Source of the DNA: RBG-16-66-20 sp036262835
Lineage (GTDB): Bacteria; Pseudomonadota; Gammaproteobacteria; Burkholderiales; SG8-39
NCBI GenBank assembly: GCA_036262835.1
Contig: DATAID010000100.1
Location: 1-64,000 of the forward strand
DNA: 64,000 nt
Direction of reading: 5' to 3'
The position numbers were made by a program, and so were the translations under genes. Below the pieces are notes generated by a model. That model was not told where the DNA came from, did not search any database, and was given only the letters and a program-made list of their open reading frames with translations. Below, piece after piece: positions 24,304 to 32,785 of the stretch (position 1 is the stretch's first letter; every line of letters begins with the position of its first letter).

Positions 24304-27300
24304 CGAGCTCCTTTCGATCGGGTCTGCATTTGACTGGGGGTTGAAGAACGAAATTCCCGGCCCCGGAGGAGAAGGTAGGCGGCCGGAAGAACAAACAACG
24401 AAAGCAGCGGCGCGGTGATCATTCCGCCGATCATCGGCGCCGCGATGCGCTGCATGACCTCGGCGCCGGTGCCTTCGGACCACATGATCGGCGCCAGCCC
24501 CGCGACAATGACCGCGACCGTCATCGCCTTGGGGCGCACTCGCCGCACCGCGCCGTGGTCGATCGCCTCGAGCAGGCTCGCGTGACCGCCGTGCTCGCAG
24601 GCGTTCTTGAGGTAGATCAGCATGACGACGCCGAACTCCGCGGCAAGTCCCCCGAGCGCGATGAAGCCGACAGCGGTCGCGACGGAAAGGTTATGGCCGA
24701 GCAGGTAGACGTACCAGAACCCGCCGATCAGCGCGAGCGGCAGCGTCGCCATGATGATCGCCGCTTCATCCAGGCGCCGGAATGTGAGGTAGAGCAGGAC
24801 GAAGATGATCGCGAGCGTCACCGGGATGACGATCGCGAGCCGTTGCTTCGCGCGCTCGAGGAACTCGAATTGCCCCGACCAGCCGATCGAGATCCCGGGC
24901 TCGGCTTTGACGGCGGAGGCCACCGCCCGTTTTGCGTCGTCGACCACCGAGGCGAGATCGCGCCCACGGATGTCCACGTACACCCATCCCGCGAGGCGCG
25001 CGTTTTCGCTGCGCAGCATCGGCGGGCCGTCGGCGATCGTCACCGCCGCGACCGAGCCGAGCGCGATCTGGGCACCCCCCTCGGTGACGACCGGCAGGGA
25101 TTTGAGCTTCTCGGGCGAGTCGCGCAGCTCGCGCGGGTAGCGCACGCTGATCGGGAAGCGGCGCCGCCCCTCGACCGTTTCCCCGATCGTCTCCCCGCCG
25201 ATGGCGCTGGAAACCACAGACTGGATGTCGGACACGTTCAGCCCGACCCGCGACGCCGCCAGGCGGTCGATCGCCACGTCGATATACCTGCCGCCGCTCA
25301 CGCGCTCGGCCAGGGCCGAGCTCACGCCCGGGACCTCTTTTACCGCATGCTCGATCGCCTGCGTCGCACGGTCGATGCCGGCGAGGTCATTGCCGGACAC
25401 CTTGATGCCGAGCGGGCTTTTGATGCCAGTGGCGAGCATGTCGATGCGGTTGCGAATCGGCGGGACCCAGACATTGGTGAGCCCGGGCACGCGCGCGACC
25501 TCGTCGAGCGCCTCGACGAGCTTGTCCGGCGTCATGCCGGCTCGCCACTCGCTTTGGGGCTTGAGCTGAATGGTCGTTTCGACCATCTCGAGCGGCGCGG
25601 GATCGGTCGCGCTTTCGGCGCGCCCGATCTTGCCGAACACGCTCTTCACTTCTGGCACCGTCGCGATCAGCCGGTCGGTCTGCTGCAGGATTTCGGCCGC
25701 CTTGGCGGGCGAAATGCCCGGCAGCGCCGAAGGCATGTAGAGCAGGTCGCCCTCGAAGAGCGGCGGCATGAACTCGCCGCCGAGGCGGGAGATGGGAACG
25801 AGCGTTAGCAGCAGGAGCGCGCCCGCCAGCGCGAGTGTCGTCTTGGGCCGGCGCAGCACCGCGCCGAGCGCCGGCCGGTAGGCCGCGATCAGCCATCGAT
25901 TGAGGGGATTGCGGATCTCCTCGCGAATACGCCCGCGGACGAGGTAGCCCATCAGCACGGGGATCAGCGTGACGGCGAGGATCGCCGCCGCGGCCATGGC
26001 GTAGGTCTTGGTATACGCGAGCGGGGAGAAGAGCCGGCCCTCCTGCGCTTCGAGCGCGAACACGGGCAGGAAGGAAAGCGTGATGACGAGAAGGGAGAAA
26101 AACAGGGCGGGCCCGACTTCGGCGGCGGCCTGCGCGATGACTCGCCAACGGTCTTCTCCGCGCAGGTCGCGGCCTTCGAGCGCCTTGTGCGCGTTCTCGA
26201 CCATGACCACGGCGGCGTCCACCATGGCTCCGATCGCGATGGCAAGGCCGCCCAGGGACAGGATATTGGCGTTGACGCCCTGGTAGCGCATCACGATGAA
26301 CGCGGCGAGCACGCCGAGCGGCAACGTGACGATGGCGACGAGCGCGGAACGCAGATGCAGGAGAAAGAGCGCGCACACGAGCGCCACCGCGGCGAACTCC
26401 TCGGCCAGCTTGTCGCGAAGATGCCGCACGGCCCGCTCGATCAGGCCCGAGCGGTCGTAGGTCTCCACGATCTCGACGCCCTTGGGCAGGCTCGGGCTGA
26501 GCTCTGCGAGCCTCGCCTTGACCGCGCGAATCGTTTCGAGCGCGTTCTTCCCCGAGCGCATCACCACGACGCCGCCGGCGACTTCGCCCTCGCCATCGAG
26601 CTCTGCGACGCCGCGCCGCATCTCGGGCCCGATCTGGATCCGAGCGACCTCGGCAAGCCGGACCGGCACGCCGCCTTTTCCGGAGGCGAGCGGGATCGCG
26701 CGGAAATCGTCCAGCGACTTCAGGTAGCCGTTCGAGCGGACCATGTATTCGGCTTCGGCCATCTCCACCACCGACCCTCCCGACTCGCGATTGGCGTTCT
26801 GGATCGCGGCGACGACGCGCGCGTGCGGAATGCCGTAAGCGCGCAGCCGGTCCGGGTCGAGCACGACCTGATATTGGCGCACCATGCCGCCGACCGACGC
26901 CACTTCGGCGACGTTCGGAAGCGCCTTGAGCTCGTACTTGAGGAACCAGTCCTGCAGTGCCCGCAACTCTCCCAGATCATGCGACCCCGAGCGATCGACG
27001 AGCGCGTACTGATAGATCCATCCGACGCCAGTCGCGTCCGGTCCGAGCGCCGGCTTCGCCAGCGCGGGCAGTCGCGATTGCACCTGGTTCAGGTATTCAA
27101 GAACCCGCGAGCGCGCCCAGTAGAGGTCGGTGCCGTCCTCGAACAGCACATAAACGAAGGAGTCGCCGAAGAACGAGTAGCCCCGGACGGTTTTTGCCCC
27201 GGGCACCGACATCATGGTGGTGGTGAGCGGGTAGGTGACCTGCTCCTCGACAATCCGCGGCGCCTGTCCGGGATACGCCGTGCGAATGATCACCTGCACG

Positions 27301-27431
27301 TCCGAGAGGTCGGGGAGGGCGTCGAGCGGCGTTCTTGCGAGCGCGTAGATTCCCCATGCGGCGATCAGCGCCGTCGCCATGAGGACGAGGAACCGATTGC
27401 GAATCGACCAGTGGATCAGCGCCTTGATCAC
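24300..27431 (-). CDS. cusA: Heavy-metal RND efflux pump (CusA/CzcA family)
   Basis: A 1043-residue inner-membrane RND transporter with the standard two sets of six membrane helices and two large periplasmic loops. Family signatures include TPLDALPDLSDVQVIIRTAY near the N terminus and the NRIDMLATGIKSPLGIKV segment, whose Met belongs to the methionine route used by Cu/Ag pumps; the HME-RND proton-relay region follows. The CusF partner and CusF-like adaptor domain favour Cu(I)/Ag(I) over Zn/Co/Ni. It overlaps the adaptor gene by four bases on one side and cusF by four on the other, so the operon is tightly coupled. Confidence 0.93.
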   Translation of the reverse strand: MIKALIHWSIRNRFLVLMATALIAAWGIYALARTPLDALPDLSDVQVIIRTAYPGQAPRIVEEQVTYPLTTTMMSVPGAKTVRGYSFFGDSFVYVLFEDGTDLYWARSRVLEYLNQVQSRLPALAKPALGPDATGVGWIYQYALVDRSGSHDLGELRALQDWFLKYELKALPNVAEVASVGGMVRQYQVVLDPDRLRAYGIPHARVVAAIQNANRESGGSVVEMAEAEYMVRSNGYLKSLDDFRAIPLASGKGGVPVRLAEVARIQIGPEMRRGVAELDGEGEVAGGVVVMRSGKNALETIRAVKARLAELSPSLPKGVEIVETYDRSGLIERAVRHLRDKLAEEFAAVALVCALFLLHLRSALVAIVTLPLGVLAAFIVMRYQGVNANILSLGGLAIAIGAMVDAAVVMVENAHKALEGRDLRGEDRWRVIAQAAAEVGPALFFSLLVITLSFLPVFALEAQEGRLFSPLAYTKTYAMAAAAILAVTLIPVLMGYLVRGRIREEIRNPLNRWLIAAYRPALGAVLRRPKTTLALAGALLLLTLVPISRLGGEFMPPLFEGDLLYMPSALPGISPAKAAEILQQTDRLIATVPEVKSVFGKIGRAESATDPAPLEMVETTIQLKPQSEWRAGMTPDKLVEALDEVARVPGLTNVWVPPIRNRIDMLATGIKSPLGIKVSGNDLAGIDRATQAIEHAVKEVPGVSSALAERVSGGRYIDVAIDRLAASRVGLNVSDIQSVVSSAIGGETIGETVEGRRRFPISVRYPRELRDSPEKLKSLPVVTEGGAQIALGSVAAVTIADGPPMLRSENARLAGWVYVDIRGRDLASVVDDAKRAVASAVKAEPGISIGWSGQFEFLERAKQRLAIVIPVTLAIIFVLLYLTFRRLDEAAIIMATLPLALIGGFWYVYLLGHNLSVATAVGFIALGGLAAEFGVVMLIYLKNACEHGGHASLLEAIDHGAVRRVRPKAMTVAVIVAGLAPIMWSEGTGAEVMQRIAAPMIGGMITAPLLSLFVLPAAYLLLRGREFRSSTPSQMQTRSKGAR

Positions 27432-28897
27432 GGTCGCTTCCTCAGCTTCGAGATCACATAGTTTCCGTCCTTGTCGGGTTTTTCCGCGACCTCGAACTCC
27501 ACTGTGTCTCCCGGCTTCAGGCCGGCGAGCGCGGCGCGGTCCTGTACCGCGAAACCCATGGTCATGCGCGGCCAGTTCATCGACGGGATCGGCTCGTGGT
27601 CGAGCTCGATCCTGCCGTTGGTCGCCTCCACGCCGGTCACCTTTCCTGTTCCGGCATGTCTCTCGGTCTTGGCGCTGTGCGGCGCCGGGCCCTCGAGGCG
27701 GCCGAGCGCCGTCTTGAGGCTCGCCTCCGAGTCGATGAGGAATTGTCCGGAGACGACTACGCTATCGCCCGGCTCCAATCCTTCAATCACCTCGGTGCGG
27801 CCGTTCGCCTCGGCTCCGATCTTGACCGCCGCAGGACGGAAGCGCTCGCCATCGCTCACGATGACGACGGTGCGGGCGCCGGTTTCGATGACCGCCTCCG
27901 AAGGCACGGTCAGCGCCTTGCGCGACGACGAGCGAACGTCAACGCTCGCATACATGCCCGGCTTGAGCGCAAGCGCCGGGTTGGCGAGCACGAGCCGCGC
28001 CTTGAGCGTGCGCGTCTGTGCGTTGAATTCCGGATAGACGTAGTCGATCCGGCCTTCGAAGGCCTTTTCCGGCAGCGACTGAATGCGCGCTTCGGCACGC
28101 ATGCCGGGCCGGACCAGGGCGCTTTGGGCTTCGGGGACTTCGAGGACGACCCAGACGGAGGAAAGATCGGTGATCGTGAACGCGGGACTCCCCGCCTGCA
28201 CCATCGCGCCTTCGCGCACCGCGAGATCGGTCACCACGCCCGAGATCGGCGCAAGCAGCGCGACCCGGCGGCTCGCGGTTCCGGCCTGCTCGAGCCGCTC
28301 GATCTGCTTTCCGGTCAGGCCGAGCAGCTCGAGCCTGCGGCGCGAAGCCTTCGCCAGGCTCGCGTCGGCAGGGTTCCCGGTGGCGAGCCGCCGGGCAAGC
28401 AGGTACTCCTCCTGCGCGGCCAGAAGCTCGGGCGAATACACCTCCGCGAGCGTCTGCCCGGCGCGCACCGGCTCATTTACGGCGCGCACGGCGAGACGCT
28501 CCACCCATCCTCGCGTGCGCACCTCGGCGCGCGCGATGCGACGTTCGTCCGCCTGCACGTAACCGACGGCGCGCATCTCGCTCGCCAGCTCGGTGAGCTC
28601 CGCCGTTCGGGTTCGCACGCCAAGGCTCTGGCGCATGCGAGGGCTGATGGCGGTGGAGCCGGCCGCGTCCTGCTTGTCGTCGGCGTACCTCGGAACGAGC
28701 TGCATGTCCATGAAGGGCGACTTGCCCGGCTTGTCGAATTTCTGCTGCGGATACATCGGGTCGTACCAATAGAGGACTTTGCGCCCCGGTTCGGGAGCGC
28801 TGGCGGCTGTCTCAGCGGGCTTGCCGCGGGCGCCGAGGAAGTAACCGAGTGCGATGAGCCCGACCGCTGCCAGCGCAAATGCGATCGCGCGCTTCAT
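27428..28897 (-). CDS. cusB: Cus-type periplasmic adaptor with N-terminal metal-binding and C-terminal CusF-like domains
   Basis: A 489-residue membrane-fusion protein. After an N-terminal membrane anchor (about 5-22) comes a heavy-metal-binding segment, YWYDPMYPQQKFDKPGKSPF with FMDMQL, then the hairpin/lipoyl/barrel adaptor core. Residues from about 410 to the end form a second metal-binding domain resembling CusF (WPRMTMGFAV, Trp plus Met pair). It links the RND pump to the outer-membrane channel and probably hands metal to the pump. A C-terminal CusF fusion is an occasional variant of CusB. Stop and start codons overlap those of its neighbours by four bases. Confidence 0.92.
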   Translation of the reverse strand: MKRAIAFALAAVGLIALGYFLGARGKPAETAASAPEPGRKVLYWYDPMYPQQKFDKPGKSPFMDMQLVPRYADDKQDAAGSTAISPRMRQSLGVRTRTAELTELASEMRAVGYVQADERRIARAEVRTRGWVERLAVRAVNEPVRAGQTLAEVYSPELLAAQEEYLLARRLATGNPADASLAKASRRRLELLGLTGKQIERLEQAGTASRRVALLAPISGVVTDLAVREGAMVQAGSPAFTITDLSSVWVVLEVPEAQSALVRPGMRAEARIQSLPEKAFEGRIDYVYPEFNAQTRTLKARLVLANPALALKPGMYASVDVRSSSRKALTVPSEAVIETGARTVVIVSDGERFRPAAVKIGAEANGRTEVIEGLEPGDSVVVSGQFLIDSEASLKTALGRLEGPAPHSAKTERHAGTGKVTGVEATNGRIELDHEPIPSMNWPRMTMGFAVQDRAALAGLKPGDTVEFEVAEKPDKDGNYVISKLRKRP

Positions 28898-30126
28898 CGA
28901 TGGCCCTCCTCGTGCTCGAAGTACTGGAGCCCGATTCGGGCCCTGAACCGGGCGGCCTGGAGCGCAAGCTGCTGGATGCGCGCGTCGACGACGTTGCGGC
29001 GCGCCTCGAAGACCGCGGCGAGCGTTGCAGAGCCCGCGCTGTGCTGCGCGACGAGAGCGTCGAGCCGCGCTTTGGCATCCGGAACGATGCTCGTGGTGAC
29101 GTTCGTCAGCCTTTCGCCGGCGATCTCCCAGTCCGCATACATGCTCTCGAGTTCCGAGTGAAGCTCGCGCAGGTGATCGAGGCGCTGCGCGCGCGCGCGG
29201 TCCGCCTGAGCGCGTTTTGCGGCGAGCAGGCGGTCCTGCTTGCGGTCGGCAAAAAGCGGCAATTCGATCGCAACCTGCAGCATGACCATGTCCGAGCGGC
29301 CGCCGTAGCGGCTGTAGTAACCGAGCTCGACCGAGCGATCCGGCTTCGACGCTTCGCGCGCAAGCGCCACCTCGGCTTCAGCGACCTTTTCGGCGCGCAG
29401 GTGCATTGCGTGCTGCGGATGCATTTCGATTGCGGGTCTCAGGGTGGCGAGCGGGGCGGGTGCTGCAATTCCCGGAAGGTCCTCGGGCAGCGGGCGGGCC
29501 GCGGCATCGGGAACCCAGCGCGCAAGCGCAGCGCGGGCGCGCCTCGCTGCGGCGGCGAGCTCGAGGCGCCGATCCACCGTCTGGTTGAGCATCTGCCGCG
29601 CGGCGAGCACATCGGCTTGAGAGCCCTTGCCCGAAGAAACCGCGATGCGCGCGAGCTCGATCGAGCGCCGGTGTTCGTCGGCAAGCTCGCCGACCAGCCG
29701 CTCATTTGCGGCCGCGAGCCAGGCGTCGAGCCAGGCGAATCCGACGTCGCGCGAGATTCCCTGGCGCACGCCCGCGGCTTCTGCACGTTCCTGCTCGGCC
29801 TCGGCGAGTGTGCGCTCTGTGCGCAGGCGCCGCTTCTCGCCGCCGGGGAAAGCCTGCTCCCAGCTCACGCCGACCTGCGTCATATCCTCCCGGGCGCTGG
29901 GAAAATTGCGCGTCGGAAAATTCAGCGCCCCGAGCTTTAGCCGGGGGTCGGGCAGGGCGCCGTCCGCGACCGCGGTTTCCTCTTGTGCGCGCGCGCCCAG
30001 CTCGAGCGCGCGCAGCGCAGGCTGATCCTGGAGCGCGCGCTGTCGCGCCTCGTCCAGCGTGAGCACCTGCGCAATGGCAGGGGTAGCGGCAGCAAGCGCC
30101 GCGGCAAGCAGAAATGGAATACGCAT
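28894..30126 (-). CDS. cusC: TolC-family outer-membrane channel of the Cus system
   Basis: A 410-residue outer-membrane efflux protein with a signal peptide (about residues 1-20), two tandem TolC-like repeats rich in long amphipathic helices (for example LDEARQRALQDQPALRALEL), and the expected length. It provides the exit duct for the CusBA complex. ATG 30126 has a strong GGAGG ribosome site. It is followed directly by the adaptor gene (four-base overlap) and preceded by the Cys-rich small gene 68 bases upstream. No lipobox Cys is seen near the signal-peptide end, unlike many CusC proteins. Confidence 0.9.
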   Translation of the reverse strand: MRIPFLLAAALAAATPAIAQVLTLDEARQRALQDQPALRALELGARAQEETAVADGALPDPRLKLGALNFPTRNFPSAREDMTQVGVSWEQAFPGGEKRRLRTERTLAEAEQERAEAAGVRQGISRDVGFAWLDAWLAAANERLVGELADEHRRSIELARIAVSSGKGSQADVLAARQMLNQTVDRRLELAAAARRARAALARWVPDAAARPLPEDLPGIAAPAPLATLRPAIEMHPQHAMHLRAEKVAEAEVALAREASKPDRSVELGYYSRYGGRSDMVMLQVAIELPLFADRKQDRLLAAKRAQADRARAQRLDHLRELHSELESMYADWEIAGERLTNVTTSIVPDAKARLDALVAQHSAGSATLAAVFEARRNVVDARIQQLALQAARFRARIGLQYFEHEEGHR

Positions 30127-30194
30127 TCGATCCTCCGCAAAGTGAAAACGCCTCCGGCCTGAGAGCCGGCAGCGGCCGATTCACTTGCGAAGGA

Positions 30195-30569
30195 TCAAAT
30201 CAGGAGCGTGCGAAAGAGGATTCGGGGCGGCGGCCCGGCGGCGCGCGCACCCGGCGCCACGATGCGGATCGCTGAGAGAAAGGGGGGTGCGACAGCGGCG
30301 ACCGCCAGTACAGACCCGAGCGGTGGTTGCGGCACATACACCGACGGCTTATCGAGGCTCTGAAAATCCGCGAGGCAGTGCGCGACGCAGACGCTGCGCT
30401 GTGGCGCGCGCGCTTCCTCGTGGCACGGGGGTTCGGCGCTGCTGGAAATGGCCAGCGCCGCGGCGCGGTCCGGCAGCTGACAAGCCGAGGCGACGAAGGC
30501 GGCCTGCGCGAAAAGCAGCGCCGCGAGCACGATGTTGGCCAAGTGGCGGGCGGTTCGACGACGGATCAC
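30195..30569 (-). CDS. Small Cys/His-containing exported protein at the head of the Cus operon
   Basis: A 124-residue protein with an N-terminal hydrophobic segment (about residues 9-29) ending near ACQL, then CHEEA, CVAHCLADFQSLD and a second hydrophobic patch, closing with PPPRILFRTLLI. The Cys/His pattern after the export signal suggests periplasmic metal binding. Proteins of this layout are commonly found upstream of copper-efflux genes in betaproteobacteria but have no established function. The GTG start at 30569 lacks a clear ribosome site. It is 68 bases upstream of cusC and probably shares its promoter. Confidence 0.7.
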   Translation of the reverse strand: MIRRRTARHLANIVLAALLFAQAAFVASACQLPDRAAALAISSSAEPPCHEEARAPQRSVCVAHCLADFQSLDKPSVYVPQPPLGSVLAVAAVAPPFLSAIRIVAPGARAAGPPPRILFRTLLI

Positions 30570-30612
30570 CCGGGCATGGTACCGCCTTCCGCAACCTCGG
30601 CCAATTCAGCAG

Positions 30613-30825
30613 CTAGGCGGTGCGGAAAACCACTCCTTTGTCGGTGGTGATCCGCTTCATCGCCATCCGGTGCCCGCAATGGGGGCAGAGGAGGTAATCG
30701 CCTTCCTTGTCGCTGCGGACTTTCGGGAAAGTCGGCCCCTCGGCGGGAAGCTCGTCGTCCACGGACAACGAAGTGAAGACGAATTCCCCGCAGTAGCGGC
30801 AATCGACGTCGTGGGTGGGAAGCAT
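30613..30825 (-). CDS. Small zinc-ribbon protein
   Basis: A 70-residue protein with two CxxC knuckles (CRYCG at residues 9-13 and CPHCG near 47-51), the spacing expected for a zinc ribbon. No membrane segment is present. It is separated from the Cus operon gene by 43 bases and points the same way, but nothing in the sequence links it to copper. Function unknown; nucleic-acid or protein binding is the usual guess for this fold. Confidence 0.65.
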   Translation of the reverse strand: MLPTHDVDCRYCGEFVFTSLSVDDELPAEGPTFPKVRSDKEGDYLLCPHCGHRMAMKRITTDKGVVFRTA

Positions 30826-30863
30826 GCCTGCGGGCTCGCAAGGAGCGAGCCAGCCGTGGATCG

Positions 30864-31334
30864 TCAGTTCAGCGCGTAGAGGCGCTCGCGCGCCGCGTCG
30901 AGCCGCTTCTGCGCCTCGTCGATGTCGGCCTGCAGCGCGCCGATGCGGGCGTAGTACTCGGGCGTGCGCGGGATCTTGCGCTTGCCCTTGCGCGGCGGGA
31001 CGCCCTCATCCATGGCCGGCATCAGCTCGTCGGGGTGCGCCCGCACGCCCGCCGTCAGGCGGTTGTAGGCTTGCAGAAGCTCGGATTCGGCGTAGCGGAC
31101 ATCCTCGAGCGCGCGATCGCGCGCCTTGTCGGGAAGCTCGGGGGCCCGGACCGGCCGGCCGGCGCCGTCGTATTTTGCCGTCTCGATCAGGCGCGCGCTG
31201 GTGTCCACGCCGGAGGGGTTGTCCGTCAGGATCGTCCGCCCGTCGGCAGTGCGGAAGCGGTAAATATCGCCTGCCAGCGCGCTCGAGCTGAAAAGCCCGA
31301 CGATCGAAACAGCAAGGAGCGCTGCGCGAACCAC
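30864..31334 (-). CDS. DUF4124-like exported protein
   Basis: A 156-residue protein with a signal peptide (about 1-21, ending SSALA) and a mature start GDIYRFRTADGRTILTDNPS, which matches the DUF4124 pattern (a beta-rich segment after export signals, often read as 'K/R WxDxxG..xxxxxPP'). The C-terminal half is helical, with EAQKRLDAARERLYAL resembling a coiled coil. GTG 31334 is the start. Envelope location is likely; the function is unknown. Confidence 0.7.
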   Translation of the reverse strand: MVRAALLAVSIVGLFSSSALAGDIYRFRTADGRTILTDNPSGVDTSARLIETAKYDGAGRPVRAPELPDKARDRALEDVRYAESELLQAYNRLTAGVRAHPDELMPAMDEGVPPRKGKRKIPRTPEYYARIGALQADIDEAQKRLDAARERLYALN

Positions 31335-31430
31335 GCCGCGATTTTGGGCGTACGCCCTTGCGTTGGCGATGCGCCGGACGGAGGATTCGTCCAGGGTCGC
31401 CTCGAAGCTGCAGGGCGTCGCGGTAGGGCG

Positions 31431-31736
31431 CTAATCGGCCCGGCGGGCCGTCTGCTGTCGGCGAAGACCGGGCTTCGTCGTCGAATTCGCGCCGAGCGTC
31501 CGCAGGCAATCGTCCCGCAGCTGGCCGGCCAGTTGATGACAGCGCCGAATATCGCGCTGCGGCGCGGGACTGAGACGCAGGTCCGGCTCGAGCGATCCGC
31601 CGATGATGGCGCCCTCGGCCGGGCGGCTGCCGTCGCGCGCCGTGCCGAGCGGAAGCGAGCCGCGCGGCTCGCCCCCTTGCCCGGCTGCGAGCGTGGCGGA
31701 GAGCGCGATGATCGAAAGTGCGAGGGTTCGAGTCAT
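31431..31736 (-). CDS. Small exported protein, unknown function
   Basis: A 101-residue protein. ATG 31736 gives a signal peptide (MTRTLALSIIALSATLAAGQ) followed by a Gly/Pro-rich, positively charged mature part containing two cysteines (RRCHQ, DDCLRTLG) that could form a disulfide. It precedes the DUF4124-like gene by about 100 bases in the same direction. The export signal makes it plausible; no family is recognised. Longer in-frame extensions upstream exist but lack coding character. Confidence 0.55.
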   Translation of the reverse strand: MTRTLALSIIALSATLAAGQGGEPRGSLPLGTARDGSRPAEGAIIGGSLEPDLRLSPAPQRDIRRCHQLAGQLRDDCLRTLGANSTTKPGLRRQQTARRAD

Positions 31737-31856
31737 CTTCAAAGCCGTCCCTGTTAGAGCTTCCGATCTGGGGTGCGTTGTGCCGAACTCAATCTTTAGT
31801 TTTTGTCGTGCGAGCCGCGACGAAAGTCGTTGCCCCTTGACGTGTAAGCTCCGCGC

Positions 31857-32210
31857 GTGAACCCCGGGCTGCGCCGCACGCTCCTCGAGCTGCATCGATC
31901 GATCGTCTCGATCGAGCGCGAAGACCATGAACGCAAGACGGGCTCGGCCAGCGCGGGCGAGTTCCTGCGCCTGCTGGTGCAGGACGAGGCCTGGGCGTGG
32001 CTCCGGCCGCTCTCGGCCCTCATCGTGCAAATGGACGAGAAAAACGTCGATGAGGCAGCGCTCCTCGCCGAAGCGCGCAAGCTTCTGAAGCCCGACCCCG
32101 AAGGGACATCTTTCCAGCAGCACTACGCGTGGCTGCTCGAGCGCAGCCCCGAGGTCGCCCATGCGCACGGCCAGGTCATGGTCGCCCTCAAAACCCCGGC
32201 GGCGTCATAG
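31857..32210 (+). CDS. Conserved-looking hypothetical protein
   Basis: A 117-residue soluble, helix-rich protein starting at GTG 31857 (MNPGLRRTLLELHRSIVSIE). Features include RKTGSASAGEFLRLLVQDEAWAWLR and QHYAWLLERSPEVAHAHG, with alternating acidic and aliphatic residues. No signal peptide, cysteine pairs or membrane segment. It is followed after 178 bases by the BON-domain gene, with its own leader. The coding bias is normal for the window, so it is probably real, but no family was recognised. Confidence 0.65.
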   Translation: MNPGLRRTLLELHRSIVSIEREDHERKTGSASAGEFLRLLVQDEAWAWLRPLSALIVQMDEKNVDEAALLAEARKLLKPDPEGTSFQQHYAWLLERSPEVAHAHGQVMVALKTPAAS

Positions 32211-32329
32211 GAGCGGCGAGGCGAAATGTCCCGAACCAGCGACACTTCGGGCGTGCGCTGCTTTGACCAGTGAATCCACAAATGATTGACTTTGCGGGCT
32301 TTTTGGCTTGGTACGACCATTGCAGCTTG

Positions 32330-32376
32330 TTTCTCAGAAGGCTCCCGACTTCCCGTTTCGGGAGGCCACTGAGAAA
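32330..32376 (+). promoter_or_regulatory. Nested stem-loop in the BON gene leader, overlapping its ribosome-binding site
   Basis: An outer perfect 8-bp stem, TTTCTCAG (32330-32337) with CTGAGAAA (32369-32376), encloses an inner perfect 7-bp stem, CTCCCGA (32342-32348) with TCGGGAG (32358-32364), loop of nine bases. The outer 3' arm overlaps the start of the AAAGGAAGG ribosome site (32374-32382), and the ATG follows at 32389. There is no T-tract, so this is not a terminator. It could be a translational control element such as an RNA thermometer; the function is inference. Confidence 0.55.
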
Positions 32377-32388
32377 GGAAGGTGCTCC

Positions 32389-32721
32389 ATGAAAAGCCGT
32401 CTTCTGACTGCATGCGTTGTGATCGGCTCGATGCTCGCCCCGCTGGCGGCCTATTCCGCGGAAGACGCGGACCATGACCGCGCGCATCCCAAGCAGTGGG
32501 TGAAGGATTCGGCGATCACGACCCAGATCAAGACCAAGATGGCGACCGACCGCGAGGTCAGCGCGATGCACATCAAGGTCGATACCGACAACCACGGTGT
32601 CGTGCAGCTGAGCGGTACGGCCAAGAGCCAGGCCGAGGCCGACAAGGCCGTGGCGATTGCGCAAAGCGTCAAGGGCGTGACCTCGGTCGACAACAAGATC
32701 AAGGTCGCCAAGGACCGGTAA
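32389..32721 (+). CDS. BON-domain periplasmic protein
   Basis: A 110-residue protein with a signal peptide (about 1-23, ending AYSA) and one BON domain: DSAITTQIKTKMATDREVSAMHIKVDT, then GVVQLSGTAKSQAEADKAVAIAQSVKGVTSVDN. BON proteins (OsmY-like) bind phospholipid surfaces and are often induced by osmotic or envelope stress. A good Shine-Dalgarno site lies nine bases before the ATG, inside a structured leader. An intrinsic terminator follows the stop by 30 bases. Confidence 0.85.
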   Translation: MKSRLLTACVVIGSMLAPLAAYSAEDADHDRAHPKQWVKDSAITTQIKTKMATDREVSAMHIKVDTDNHGVVQLSGTAKSQAEADKAVAIAQSVKGVTSVDNKIKVAKDR

Positions 32722-32750
32722 CGCGCAAGCGCAGCTTTTGACGTGTCATG

Positions 32751-32783
32751 GGGGCGGTCTCTCGCGAGATCGCCCCTTTTTTT
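32751..32783 (+). terminator. Intrinsic terminator after the BON gene
   Basis: An 11-bp stem, GGGGCGGTCTC with GAGATCGCCCC (one G-T pair), a four-base loop TCGC, and then seven T residues (32777-32783). It lies 30 bases after the BON gene stop and immediately before the end of the convergent NAD-binding gene. Confidence 0.9.
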
Positions 32784-32785
32784 CG

